A DNA stretch of 64,000 bases from CAVTWY01 sp963738575 (GTDB taxonomy: Bacteria > Pseudomonadota > Gammaproteobacteria > Burkholderiales > Burkholderiaceae_C), in NCBI GenBank assembly GCA_963738575.1, contig CAVTWY010000002.1, forward strand, positions 1,426,001 through 1,490,000. The letters run 5' to 3'. This document shows, one piece after another, positions 17,903-26,556 of this stretch. Position 1 is the stretch's first letter. Every line of letters begins with the position of its first letter. The position numbers were made by a program, and so were the translations under genes. Below the pieces are notes generated by a model. That model ran no database searches. It worked only from the letters and a program-made list of their open reading frames with translations, and was not told where the DNA came from.

Positions 17903-18808
17903 TTATTTGATGGCGAGCAGCAGCCCAACACCGCCAAGCACCACCGATGTGCCCACCATCACCCAGATGGTCAATGGCTCCTGCAAAAACAGGGCGCCAA
18001 GGGCGATGGTCGACAGTGGCCCAATCATGCCGATCTGAGCCGTGTGGGTCGGACCCACGCGCTCGATGGCCATCATCACCCAAAGCACCGGGGCAACCGT
18101 GCAAACCGTTGCGTTCAAGATTGACAGCCATAGGACTGGCGTTGCGACGCTGCTCAACGCATCCCAGGGGTTTAGCACGATGAACTGAAGCACACAAAGC
18201 AGACACGCCACGCTGCTGGCAGCCCCCGTCAGGCGTAAAACGCCGATCCGCTTCACGACCTCGCCGCTGTACAGCAAGTAGACGGCGTAGCTAATGGCAC
18301 TGGCAAACACCAGCCCGGCACCCAACGCCGTGTTGCCGCCAACAAGGGTCAATTCCTGCGCAAACACCATCACGACACCCGCATAACCGACCGCCATCGC
18401 CAACCCATGTCGCCACGTGGCACGGCGCCCCAGCAGCAACCAACCCAACAGCAAAACGAACGTGGGATTGAGGTAAAGAATCAAACGCTCCAAGCTCGCG
18501 CTGATGTATTGCAGGCCTAAAAAATCCAGCATGCTGGCAAGGTAGTAGCCGCAAAATCCCAACCCGGTCACGGCCCACCAATCGAACCTTGTCAACCTGG
18601 ATTTGCCACGCCCGCCCCACCACGCCAAGGCCAAGAAGAAGGGCAACGCAAACGCCATGCGCAGCATGATCAACGTTACCGCGTCCACGTCGTGGCGGTA
18701 GGCCAGCTTGACAATGATCGCTTTGCCTGAAAAAGCCGTGGCGCCCAGTGCAGCCCACGCGTACCCCCAGCGGCGACGCACCTGTGCTTCGCTCGCAGTC
18801 AGTGCCAT
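17903..18808 (-). CDS. EamA/DMT-family permease
   Basis: Ten-helix drug/metabolite transporter, usually an exporter of amino acids or small metabolites. 301 aa from the ATG at 18808, which overlaps the preceding gamma-glutamyltransferase stop as TGATG; a TTG just upstream is less likely. Two EamA repeats are visible: WAALGATAFSGKAIIVKLAY at the start of the first and AGLVFASAISYAVYLLY in the second, with ERVGPTHTAQIG near the end. Coupling to the transferase suggests it may move a substrate or product of that enzyme. Substrate unknown. Confidence 0.87.
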   Translation of the reverse strand: MALTASEAQVRRRWGYAWAALGATAFSGKAIIVKLAYRHDVDAVTLIMLRMAFALPFFLALAWWGGRGKSRLTRFDWWAVTGLGFCGYYLASMLDFLGLQYISASLERLILYLNPTFVLLLGWLLLGRRATWRHGLAMAVGYAGVVMVFAQELTLVGGNTALGAGLVFASAISYAVYLLYSGEVVKRIGVLRLTGAASSVACLLCVLQFIVLNPWDALSSVATPVLWLSILNATVCTVAPVLWVMMAIERVGPTHTAQIGMIGPLSTIALGALFLQEPLTIWVMVGTSVVLGGVGLLLAIK

Positions 18809-20421
18809 CAAAACCCCACGGCCTGTCCGTCGCGTCTCGGGTCGCTGGCGGCCACGTAGCCCTCGATGGACGGATCACCGAGGCGCCAGATGAATTGGCC
18901 TGCACCAAAATCTTGGTAGCTGTCGTTGATGGCGTTGATGTGGTGCCCAAGCGAGCGCAGTCCGTCGACGGTCGTGCTGGGCATGGAAGCCTCAACGTTC
19001 AACACCAGGCCCTGGTCGAAGCGCCACCGCGGCGCGTCGCAGGCTGCCTGGGGGTTCTGACGGTGCGCCAACATGCGAACCAAGGTTTGGATGTGACCCT
19101 GCGGTTGCATGTTGCCCCCCATCACGCCGTAACTCATCACAGGCGCACCATCACGCGTGACAAACGCGGGGATGATGGTGTGAAACGGCCGCTTGCCTGG
19201 TGCCACCATGTTGGGGCTGGCTTTGTTCAGGCTGAACCCGTGCCCCCGGTTTTGCAGGGACAAGCCATAACCCGGCACCACGACGCCCGATCCAAAGCCC
19301 ATGTAATTGCTTTGGATGAAGCTCACCATCATGCCCTGCTCGTCGGCTGCGGTCAGGTAGATCGTGCCACCTTTGACGGGGTTTCCGGCCTTGAAGTCTT
19401 GCGCCCGGTTCATGTCGATCAGTTGAGCGCGCTGGGCCAAGTAGCCATCGTCCAGCATGTCGCCCACACCAACCGTCATGCTGGCGCCCTCGGAGACAAA
19501 GCGGTAAACATCGGCAAAAGCGAGTTTGATCGCCTCAATTTGCAAGTGCTGCGACACCACCCCATCGGCAGGCATCGAGGCCAAGTCAAAGTTCGACAAA
19601 ATGCCCGCCGCGATCAGTGCTGCGATGCCTTGCCCGTTGGGTGGAATCTCGTGCAGCGTGTGCCCCAAAAAGTCTTTACTGATGGGGGTGACCCACTCGG
19701 GTGCGTGCGCGGCAAAGTCTTCCGCCGTCATGGCGCCACCGTGAGCCTGTGCGTGCGCTGCAGCTGCATGCGCTATTTCGCCTTGGTAAAACGCCTGCCC
19801 GCGCGTTTCGGCAATGAGCCTGAGCGTTTTGGCAGCGTCCGCAAATTTGAACAATTCGCCCGCAACGGGCGCTCGCCCTTTGGGCATGAAAGCTTGAGCG
19901 TAGCCAGGCTCACCCGCAAGCAGTGGCGCCGCAGCTGCCCATTTCTGCGCAACCACCACCGGCACCATGTAGCCACGCGCAGCGATTTCGATGGCGGGTG
20001 CCAACAAGTCGGCAAAGGGCAATTTGCCAAACCGATCACTCAGCGCCGTCCACGCCGACACAGCCCCTGGCACGGTCACGCTGTCCCATCCTCGCTTGGG
20101 TGGGGCCACCGCGTCACTCCCGTACTTTTGTTCAAAGTATTGGGGCGTCCAGGTACGCGGTGCGCGACCACTTGCATTGAGCCCATGGATTCTTTGACCA
20201 TCCCAAACGATGGCAAAAGCATCTGATCCCAACCCGTTGCTAACGGGTTCTACGATGGTCATGACGGCTGCCGTGGCTATGGCAGCGTCGACGGCGTTGC
20301 CACCGCGCAGCAACATAGAAAGCCCAGCTTGGGCTGCCAACGGGTGCGACGTTGCAACCACGTTGCGGGCAAAAACGGGCAAACGGGTGCTTGAATAGGG
20401 ATTGGTTGAATCGAAGTGCAT
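18808..20421 (-). CDS. Gamma-glutamyltransferase-family Ntn hydrolase, no signal peptide
   Basis: Splits or transfers gamma-glutamyl groups; the family matures by self-cleavage. 537 aa from the ATG at 20421; a much longer frame to 20556 has no family-like sequence. The probable nucleophile is Thr353 in VKGGTIYLTAAD, which replaces the more usual GTTHxSxVD. PPNGQGIAAL, GNAVDAAIATA and YGVMGGNMQPQGH match the family. Unlike E. coli Ggt there is no export signal, so it should act in the cytoplasm, as in the YwrD-like branch. Overlaps the DMT permease start. Substrate is not evident. Confidence 0.85.
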   Translation of the reverse strand: MHFDSTNPYSSTRLPVFARNVVATSHPLAAQAGLSMLLRGGNAVDAAIATAAVMTIVEPVSNGLGSDAFAIVWDGQRIHGLNASGRAPRTWTPQYFEQKYGSDAVAPPKRGWDSVTVPGAVSAWTALSDRFGKLPFADLLAPAIEIAARGYMVPVVVAQKWAAAAPLLAGEPGYAQAFMPKGRAPVAGELFKFADAAKTLRLIAETRGQAFYQGEIAHAAAAHAQAHGGAMTAEDFAAHAPEWVTPISKDFLGHTLHEIPPNGQGIAALIAAGILSNFDLASMPADGVVSQHLQIEAIKLAFADVYRFVSEGASMTVGVGDMLDDGYLAQRAQLIDMNRAQDFKAGNPVKGGTIYLTAADEQGMMVSFIQSNYMGFGSGVVVPGYGLSLQNRGHGFSLNKASPNMVAPGKRPFHTIIPAFVTRDGAPVMSYGVMGGNMQPQGHIQTLVRMLAHRQNPQAACDAPRWRFDQGLVLNVEASMPSTTVDGLRSLGHHINAINDSYQDFGAGQFIWRLGDPSIEGYVAASDPRRDGQAVGF

Positions 20422-20493
20422 GGCCAAAGGGTACTTTCTAATCAATGCCCTCGATTGTCTCTGCGTACCGGCCGTTCGTTCGTTGCCGTGCCC

Positions 20494-20528
20494 CCAAAAA
20501 AGAACAGCGCCCGGAAGGACGCTGTTCT
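20494..20528 (-). terminator. Rho-independent terminator of the tctBA operon
   Basis: Perfect 9-bp inverted repeat, AGAACAGCG (20501-20509) and CGCTGTTCT (20520-20528), with a 10-base loop. Read on the reverse strand, the second arm runs straight into six T residues. It lies about 33 bases beyond the tctA stop. Confidence 0.85.
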
Positions 20529-20560
20529 CGCACCGAGCATGGGCACCCCACGCCAAAAGG

Positions 20561-22072
20561 TTACTCTTCTTTGAATGTCTCTTCGCGCTTTTGCTTCATT
20601 GCAGGCAGCGAAACAATCACCACCAAAGCGAGGGCAGCAAGCAACAAGAAGGCAGACAGCGGACGCGTGACAAAACTTGACCAATCTCCACGTGACAACA
20701 GCAACGCACGCCGCAGATTTTCTTCCATCATCGGACCCAAGATAAAACCCAACAGCAGCGGTGCCGGCTCACAACCGAGCTTGTAGAAGATGTAGCCAAT
20801 GATGCCAAACAGCGCACCCGAGAACACGTCAAAGTTGTTGTTGTTGAGCGTGTAAAGCCCGATGCAACAAAACACCATGATGGCCGGGTACAAGATGCGA
20901 TAGGGCACCGTCAGCAACTTGATCCACAAGCCGATCAGCGGCAAGTTCAAAATCACCAACATCAAGTTGCCAATCCACATGGACGCGATCAGCCCCCAAA
21001 ACAACTCGGGGTTGCTGGTCATCACTTGGGGGCCCGGCTGAATCCCCTTGATCGTCATGGCACCCACCATCAGCGCCATCACGGCGTTGGGGGGAATGCC
21101 CAGCGTCAACATGGGGATGAAGGACGTTTGGGCACCTGCATTGTTGGCAGCTTCGGGGCCTGCCACGCCGCGAATGTTGCCCTTGCCAAAGGGCACCTCG
21201 CCCGGACGACTTTTGGTTTTCTTCTCCAGGGTGTAAGCCGCAAACGCGGCCAGCAAAGCGCCACCACCGGGCAGCACGCCCAACAGCGAACCCAGAATCG
21301 TGCCTCGAAGCACGGCTGGCGCTGCAGCGCGAAAGTCTTCCTTGGTGGGCATCAAGCCCGTGACCGACTTGGTGAACACTTCGCGGTGCTCGGCAGGTCG
21401 TCCCAAATTGGACATGATCTCGTTAAAGCCAAACAGCCCCATCGCGATGGCCACAAAGCTGATTCCGTCAGTCAGCTCGGGAACGTCAAAGCTGTAGCGC
21501 GGCACCCCCGAGATCACATCGGTGTTGATTTGCCCCAAAAGCAATCCCAACAGAATCATCGCAATGGCTTTGATGAGTGAACCTGACGCCAAGACAACCG
21601 CGCCGATCAGGCCCAACACCATCAGTGAAAAGTACTCTGCCGGGCCAAATTTGAAGGCCAACTCGGTGAGCGGGGGCGCAAAGGCTGCAACGATCAAAGT
21701 GGCAACCGAGCCTGCAAAAAAAGATCCCAACCCAGCGGCTGCGAGTGCAGCACCCGCGCGTCCATTGCGCGCCATGGCATAGCCGTCAATCGCCGTGACC
21801 ACCGAGGACGACTCACCCGGCACGTTGATCAAAATGGCGGTGGTGGAGCCGCCATACTGAGCGCCGTAATAGATGCCGGCCAGCATGATGAGGGCGGGTG
21901 TTGCGTCAAGCGCATAGATCGACGGCAAAAGCATCGCAATGGTGGTCACGGGGCCCAAACCCGGCAACACACCAATCAGGGTCCCTAACACGGCCCCCGC
22001 GAAGGCATACAGCAGGTTTTGCCACGAGGCCGCGACACTGAATCCGAGCGCCAGGTTATTGAGCAGTTCCAT
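20561..22072 (-). CDS. tctA: Tripartite tricarboxylate transporter large permease TctA
   Basis: Large membrane subunit of a TTT-family solute uptake system that works with TctB and a periplasmic TctC/Bug receptor. 503 aa with about 11-12 helices. Signatures include GTLIGVLPGLGPVTTIAMLLP, YYGAQYGGSTTAIL with INVPGE, and GVAGPEAANNAG. AAAGG lies seven bases before the ATG. It follows tctB by 17 bp and is closed by the strong terminator at 20494-20528. Substrate is set by the missing receptor. Confidence 0.95.
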   Translation of the reverse strand: MELLNNLALGFSVAASWQNLLYAFAGAVLGTLIGVLPGLGPVTTIAMLLPSIYALDATPALIMLAGIYYGAQYGGSTTAILINVPGESSSVVTAIDGYAMARNGRAGAALAAAGLGSFFAGSVATLIVAAFAPPLTELAFKFGPAEYFSLMVLGLIGAVVLASGSLIKAIAMILLGLLLGQINTDVISGVPRYSFDVPELTDGISFVAIAMGLFGFNEIMSNLGRPAEHREVFTKSVTGLMPTKEDFRAAAPAVLRGTILGSLLGVLPGGGALLAAFAAYTLEKKTKSRPGEVPFGKGNIRGVAGPEAANNAGAQTSFIPMLTLGIPPNAVMALMVGAMTIKGIQPGPQVMTSNPELFWGLIASMWIGNLMLVILNLPLIGLWIKLLTVPYRILYPAIMVFCCIGLYTLNNNNFDVFSGALFGIIGYIFYKLGCEPAPLLLGFILGPMMEENLRRALLLSRGDWSSFVTRPLSAFLLLAALALVVIVSLPAMKQKREETFKEE

Positions 22073-22089
22073 GGGGTACCTTTATTGCT

Positions 22090-22569
22090 TCAACCGCCAA
22101 CGGCTGCGGCCACAGGAAACGAGGGCAACATGGGAATCGTCAGACCCAGCCCTTTGACAAACACCAACCAAGAAAACACAGTCAGCACCACAGCACTGAT
22201 GGCTGCCGTCAGCCAGTGAAATTCATCGCTCCCCAACGCCGCCACAAAGACGAGCACAGGCAATGCAATCACCAACCCCATTTTGGGCAACAGCAGGGCA
22301 AACAAAATCACGGCCAAAGTGATGATGCCAACCGGCCGCCAAGCCCAGGGGCCAATGGGGTCCCCATCGGCTGATGCTGTCGTCATGGCTTTGAAGAGAA
22401 TGATGGCCCCAAGTACGGCTAGCAAAACGCCCAAGCCAAACGGAAAATAACCTGGGCCAGGGCGTGCCGAGCTGCCAAAGCTGTAGTTGAGTGCGCCCCA
22501 AGCGAACATCGCGCCACAAGCGATGAACATCAGGCCGGCCCAAAAGTCACGCTGACTTTTTATTTGCAT
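22090..22569 (-). CDS. tctB: Tripartite tricarboxylate transporter small permease TctB
   Basis: Small membrane subunit paired with TctA. 159 aa from the ATG at 22569, with GGAG upstream; a start at 22593 adds eight residues. Four hydrophobic helices; the family motif region is RPGPGYFPFGLGVLLAVLGAI. First gene of a two-gene operon divergent from the aromatic acyl-CoA operon. No tctC-like receptor gene lies on either side. Confidence 0.9.
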   Translation of the reverse strand: MQIKSQRDFWAGLMFIACGAMFAWGALNYSFGSSARPGPGYFPFGLGVLLAVLGAIILFKAMTTASADGDPIGPWAWRPVGIITLAVILFALLLPKMGLVIALPVLVFVAALGSDEFHWLTAAISAVVLTVFSWLVFVKGLGLTIPMLPSFPVAAAVGG

Positions 22570-22752
22570 GATTCGAAACTCCAGTTGGGCCAAGGGCTTA
22601 CCCTAACCTTGACGTTCAACGATTCTAGGCAGCGAATCGCGTTTGAATCGGTGTGGTTTACGCCTATCCAACAAAGCTTGCAAAAATGGCGTTGCTGGCG
22701 GCGTTCCATCATCAGCCCAAAGCGCCCTGCCTACGCGCCTGCAAAAAAGTGC

Positions 22753-22764
22753 TTTAGGACTAAA
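22753..22764. promoter_or_regulatory. Candidate MarR operator palindrome in the tctB-monooxygenase intergenic region
   Basis: Perfect inverted repeat TTTAG-GA-CTAAA, 41 bases before the monooxygenase ATG. A MarR regulator is encoded in the downstream operon, and this family commonly binds short palindromes overlapping its own promoter. TAAACT (22761-22766) could serve as -10, which the palindrome would cover. Assignment is inference from position. Confidence 0.4.
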
Positions 22765-22804
22765 CTATCTTTGCCGGGCTTCATCGGGCCGGACAGGAGT
22801 AGCG

Positions 22805-25132
22805 ATGAGGATCGTTTGCATCGGGGGCGGGCCGGCAGGGCTGTATTTTGCGTTGTTGATGAAGCAACTGGGAGCCCATCACGACATCACGGTGGTAGAG
22901 CGCAACAAAGCCTACGACACGTTCGGATGGGGCGTCGTGTTCTCCGACGCGACCATGGACAACATGCGTGTGTGGGACCGTGTAACAGCCGACGCCATCG
23001 AAGCTTCGTTCGCGCATTGGGACGACATCGAACTGCAAATCAAAGGCCGCATCATCCGGTCTGGCGGGCACGGCTTTGTCGGCATTGGCCGCAAGAAGCT
23101 GCTCAACATTCTGCAAGCTCGCTGTGAGACCCTGGGGGTGAAGCTGGTTTTTGACACCGAGGCTGAAAGCGACGCTGACTACACCCACGCCAACCTGATC
23201 ATTGCGAGCGATGGCGTCAACTCACGCATCCGGACCAAGTACGCCGAAACGTTCAAGCCCAACATCGTCACGCGCCCCAACCGGTTCATCTGGTTGGGCA
23301 CTCACAAACGCTACGAGCCTTTCACGTTCTTGTTTGAAAAAACGCCGCACGGTTGGTTTCAAGCTCACATCTACAAGTTCGACGACAACACCAGCACCTT
23401 CATCGTGGAATGCCCCGAAGCCGTTTGGCTGGCGCACGGCCTGGATCAAGCCGACCAAGATGCCTCGATCGCATTCTGCGAGAGCCTGTTTGCAGCCAAC
23501 CTGCAGGGCGCGAAGTTGATGACCAATGCGCGCCACCTGCGCGGCTCGGCGTGGTTGAACTTTCAGCGCGTCACGTGTCAGCAGTGGTCACATTTCAACG
23601 GCTGCAGCCACGTCGTGCTGATGGGCGACGCGGTGCACACCGCCCACTTTGCCATCGGATCGGGGACCAAACTTGCGCTCGAAGACGCCATCGAACTGAC
23701 ACGTCAGTTCAAGCACCAGGGTGACAGCGTGGACACGATCCCCAACGTCTTGGCGACTTACCAAGCGTTGCGAGCCGTGGACGTGCTCCGGCTGCAAAAC
23801 GCCGCCTGGAACGCCATGGAGTGGTTTGAAGTGTGTGGCGAGCGGTATTGCGACCCGCTGGAGCCCGAGCAGTTCATGTACAGCATGTTGACGCGAAGCC
23901 AGCGCATCAGCCATGAAAACTTGCGCCTGCGTGACAAGGCCTGGTTGGAGGGCTACGAGGCGTGGTTGGCCCAGCGCTCAGGTGCCGCACCCCACGCCAT
24001 TCCGCCCATGTTCACGCCCTTCAAACTCCGAGCTTTGACGTTGAAGAATCGTGTGGTGGTTTCGCCCATGGCGCAGTACCAATGCGTCGACGGGGTTCCG
24101 GGCGATTTTCACCTCATGCACTTGGGTGCTCGTGCTTTGGGTGGCGCAGCGATGGTGATGGCCGAAATGACCTGCCCCAGTGCCGACGCACGCATCACCA
24201 CGGGCTGCCCTGGACTGTGGAGCGACGCACAAGCAAAAGCCTGGAAGCGCATCGTCGACTGGGTGCATGCCCACAGCGACGCCAAGATTGCACTGCAAAT
24301 TGGACACGCAGGCCCCAAAGGGGCCACCAACGTGCCATGGCAAGCCGCGGGCATGGACCAACCTTTGGCCGAAGGTGCGTGGGCCTTGTGGGCTGCATCG
24401 GCAAAGCCCTACCTTGCTGAAGGTGGCGTGACCCCAACGGCGATGACAAGAACGGACATGGACCGCGTGAAGGCCGAATTTGTCGCCACGGCACGGCGCG
24501 CCGCCGTCGTCGGCTTTGACTGGCTTGAACTCCACTGCGCTCATGGCTATTTGCTTTCATCGTTCATCTCACCGCTCACCAACGTTCGCACCGACGAGTA
24601 CGGCGGCACCTTGAGCCATCGACTTGCGTACCCGTTGGAAGTCTTCATGGCCGTGCGTGCTGTCTGGCCCGAGGATAGGCCCATGTCAGTGCGCATCTCG
24701 GCCCATGATTGGGTCCCGGGGGGCACCACACCCACCGACGCAGTCGAAATCGCCCGCGCATTCAAAGCTGCAGGCGCCGACATGGTGGATTGTTCATCTG
24801 GCCAAGTCAGTGTTGACCAAAAGCCTGTCTATGGACGCATGTACCAAACACCGTTTGCCGACCGAATTCGACAAGAGGCAGGCATCGCAACGATGGCTGT
24901 TGGCGCCATCAGCGAAGCTGACCACGTCAACAGCATCATCGCTGCGGGCCGCGCTGACTTGTGCGCGGTGGCACGCCCTCACCTTGCCAACCCTGCGTGG
25001 ACACTGAATGAGGCCGCCAGAATCGGGTTCAAAGAGGTCAACTGGCCAGCGCCCTACGCGGCCGGCAAGCCTCAACTGGAGGCTATCCACGCGCGAGAGC
25101 GTCAGGCTGTAGATACCAAACTGCAGCCATGA
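22805..25132 (+). CDS. Bifunctional flavin monooxygenase / old-yellow-enzyme reductase (salicylyl-CoA 5-hydroxylase or 2-aminobenzoyl-CoA monooxygenase/reductase type)
   Basis: Fusion enzyme expected to hydroxylate, then partly reduce, an aromatic acyl-CoA. 775 aa from the ATG at 22805. Residues 1-390 form a class A FAD monooxygenase: GGGPAGLYFALL nucleotide fold, an Asp/Gly FAD motif in VLMGDAVHTAHFAIGSGTK. Residues about 400-760 form an old-yellow-enzyme barrel with VVVSPMAQYQ, HCAHGYLLSSFISP, TNVRTDEYGG and a C-terminal GRADLCAVARPHL. This architecture is that of 2-aminobenzoyl-CoA monooxygenase/reductase of Azoarcus evansii and of proteins named salicylyl-CoA 5-hydroxylase. Which acyl-CoA is used here cannot be told from sequence. 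Its stop overlaps the MarR gene start (ATGA). Confidence 0.9.
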   Translation: MRIVCIGGGPAGLYFALLMKQLGAHHDITVVERNKAYDTFGWGVVFSDATMDNMRVWDRVTADAIEASFAHWDDIELQIKGRIIRSGGHGFVGIGRKKLLNILQARCETLGVKLVFDTEAESDADYTHANLIIASDGVNSRIRTKYAETFKPNIVTRPNRFIWLGTHKRYEPFTFLFEKTPHGWFQAHIYKFDDNTSTFIVECPEAVWLAHGLDQADQDASIAFCESLFAANLQGAKLMTNARHLRGSAWLNFQRVTCQQWSHFNGCSHVVLMGDAVHTAHFAIGSGTKLALEDAIELTRQFKHQGDSVDTIPNVLATYQALRAVDVLRLQNAAWNAMEWFEVCGERYCDPLEPEQFMYSMLTRSQRISHENLRLRDKAWLEGYEAWLAQRSGAAPHAIPPMFTPFKLRALTLKNRVVVSPMAQYQCVDGVPGDFHLMHLGARALGGAAMVMAEMTCPSADARITTGCPGLWSDAQAKAWKRIVDWVHAHSDAKIALQIGHAGPKGATNVPWQAAGMDQPLAEGAWALWAASAKPYLAEGGVTPTAMTRTDMDRVKAEFVATARRAAVVGFDWLELHCAHGYLLSSFISPLTNVRTDEYGGTLSHRLAYPLEVFMAVRAVWPEDRPMSVRISAHDWVPGGTTPTDAVEIARAFKAAGADMVDCSSGQVSVDQKPVYGRMYQTPFADRIRQEAGIATMAVGAISEADHVNSIIAAGRADLCAVARPHLANPAWTLNEAARIGFKEVNWPAPYAAGKPQLEAIHARERQAVDTKLQP

Positions 25133-25695
25133 AGCAATCCATCAGCAGCCGTCGCGCCGCCAAAACCCGCACCACTGCTGCGATGGACGAGGCTCGCATC
25201 GGCAAAGAGGCGCGCGCCTCCCAAGACGACCATTTGGTTGTCCGGACGTGGTTGCGCCTGTTTGCGTGCAGCACCCAAGTTGAGCAGCTGATTCGGCGTC
25301 AACTGCGTGAACAGTTTGCAACCACGCTGCCGCGGTTTGACTACCTGGCACAACTGCAGCGTCACCCCGAGGGCTTGCGCATGAAGGTGCTGTCGCGCTA
25401 CCTGATGGTGACCGGCGGCAACGTGACTGGCATGACCAACTTGTTGGTTGACGAAGGATGGGTGGTGCGCAAACCCGACCCAGCCGATGGACGCTCTGCG
25501 CTTGTGTCGCTGACACCGCGTGGAAGGGTTGCCTTTTTGCAGATGGCCCAAGTGCACGAGCAATGGCTCACCACCCTGTTTCACGGCTTCGGTTCAGAGC
25601 GCAAAGAAGCACTGTACGACCTGTTGGGCAAGCTTCGCGTGCACTTGGCCCAGAAAGACGACCCCACCAACGCAGCCAAGCAAGGAAAGCCATGA
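25129..25695 (+). CDS. MarR-family transcriptional regulator
   Basis: Winged-helix regulator, probably a ligand-responsive repressor of its own operon. 188 aa. The DNA-binding core runs from RFDYLAQLQRHPEG through LSRYLMVTGGNVTGMTNLLVDEGWVVRKPDPADGR, with the wing in DPADGRSALVSLTPRG. It has a basic 40-residue N-terminal extension. Located second in the operon and overlapping genes on both sides by ATGA, so it is made in step with the enzymes. The probable ligand is an aromatic acyl-CoA; probable site at 22753-22764. Confidence 0.9.
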   Translation: MKQSISSRRAAKTRTTAAMDEARIGKEARASQDDHLVVRTWLRLFACSTQVEQLIRRQLREQFATTLPRFDYLAQLQRHPEGLRMKVLSRYLMVTGGNVTGMTNLLVDEGWVVRKPDPADGRSALVSLTPRGRVAFLQMAQVHEQWLTTLFHGFGSERKEALYDLLGKLRVHLAQKDDPTNAAKQGKP

Positions 25696-26555
25696 CCCCT
25701 TCGAAACGCCTCCCCCTTAGCAGCGAACTAGCAGCCGGCAATCAAACGCTAGCCGCCAATCACCAGGCGACGCACTTTCAATGGTCTGTTGTTGACCGGG
25801 TTGGCACCGTCACACTCCATCGCCCCGAGCGTAAAAACCCGCTCACGTTCAGCTCTTATGCCGAGCTGCGCGATTTGTATCGCCGGTTGGCCTTTGCCAC
25901 CGACGTCAAAGTGGTCGTGCTGACCGGCTCAGGAGACAACTTCTGTTCGGGTGGCGACGTGCACGAAATCATCGAACCGCTCACCCACCTTGCAGCTCCC
26001 GAGCTGTTGATGTTCACGCGCATGACGGGTGACTTGGTGAAGGCCATGCGGCTTTGTCCACAACCCATCGTGGCGGCGATTGACGGGGTTTGTGCTGGTG
26101 CAGGCGCCATCCTCGCGATGGCCAGTGACTTGCGTCTGGGCACAGCTCGAAGCAAAACAGCTTTCTTGTTTTCGCGCGTGGGTCTTGCGGGCTGCGACAT
26201 GGGTGCTTGCGCCATGCTGCCCCGCATCATCGGCCAGGGGCGCGCGAGCGAGTTGTTGTACACCGGGCGCGCCATGGGCGGCGAAGAGGCCGAGCGATGG
26301 GGCTTCTTCAACCGGCTCTGCACGCCGAACGCCTTGCTGAATGAGGCTCAAACCCTGGCGCGCGATCTGGCCAGCGGACCCACATTTGCCAACGGCATCA
26401 CCAAATCCATGCTGCATCAAGAATGGGCCATGACGCTTGAGCAAGCGATAGAGGCCGAGGCTCAGGCGCAAGCGTTGTGCATGCTGACCCAGGACTTTCA
26501 GCGTGCCTACCAGGCCTTTGCCAACAAGCAAAAACCATCCTTTGAGGGCTATTGA
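25692..26555 (+). CDS. Enoyl-CoA hydratase/isomerase family protein
   Basis: Crotonase-fold enzyme expected to hydrate an unsaturated acyl-CoA in the aromatic pathway. 287 aa from the ATG at 25692, with AAGGA upstream and an ATGA overlap with the MarR stop. The oxyanion-hole segments are FCSGGDVHEI and GVCAGAGAILAMASD. The region normally holding catalytic glutamates reads GLAGCDMGACAML, with an Asp where many hydratases have Glu or a non-acidic residue, as in a subgroup of catabolic crotonases. Operon context supports a role after the monooxygenase-reductase. Confidence 0.88.
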   Translation: MTPSKRLPLSSELAAGNQTLAANHQATHFQWSVVDRVGTVTLHRPERKNPLTFSSYAELRDLYRRLAFATDVKVVVLTGSGDNFCSGGDVHEIIEPLTHLAAPELLMFTRMTGDLVKAMRLCPQPIVAAIDGVCAGAGAILAMASDLRLGTARSKTAFLFSRVGLAGCDMGACAMLPRIIGQGRASELLYTGRAMGGEEAERWGFFNRLCTPNALLNEAQTLARDLASGPTFANGITKSMLHQEWAMTLEQAIEAEAQAQALCMLTQDFQRAYQAFANKQKPSFEGY

Positions 26556-26556
26556 A

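Noticed and set aside
18748..20226. 492-codon forward frame opposite the gamma-glutamyltransferase gene
   Set aside because: The reverse strand encodes an intact transferase there; the forward frame is an Arg/His-rich shadow.
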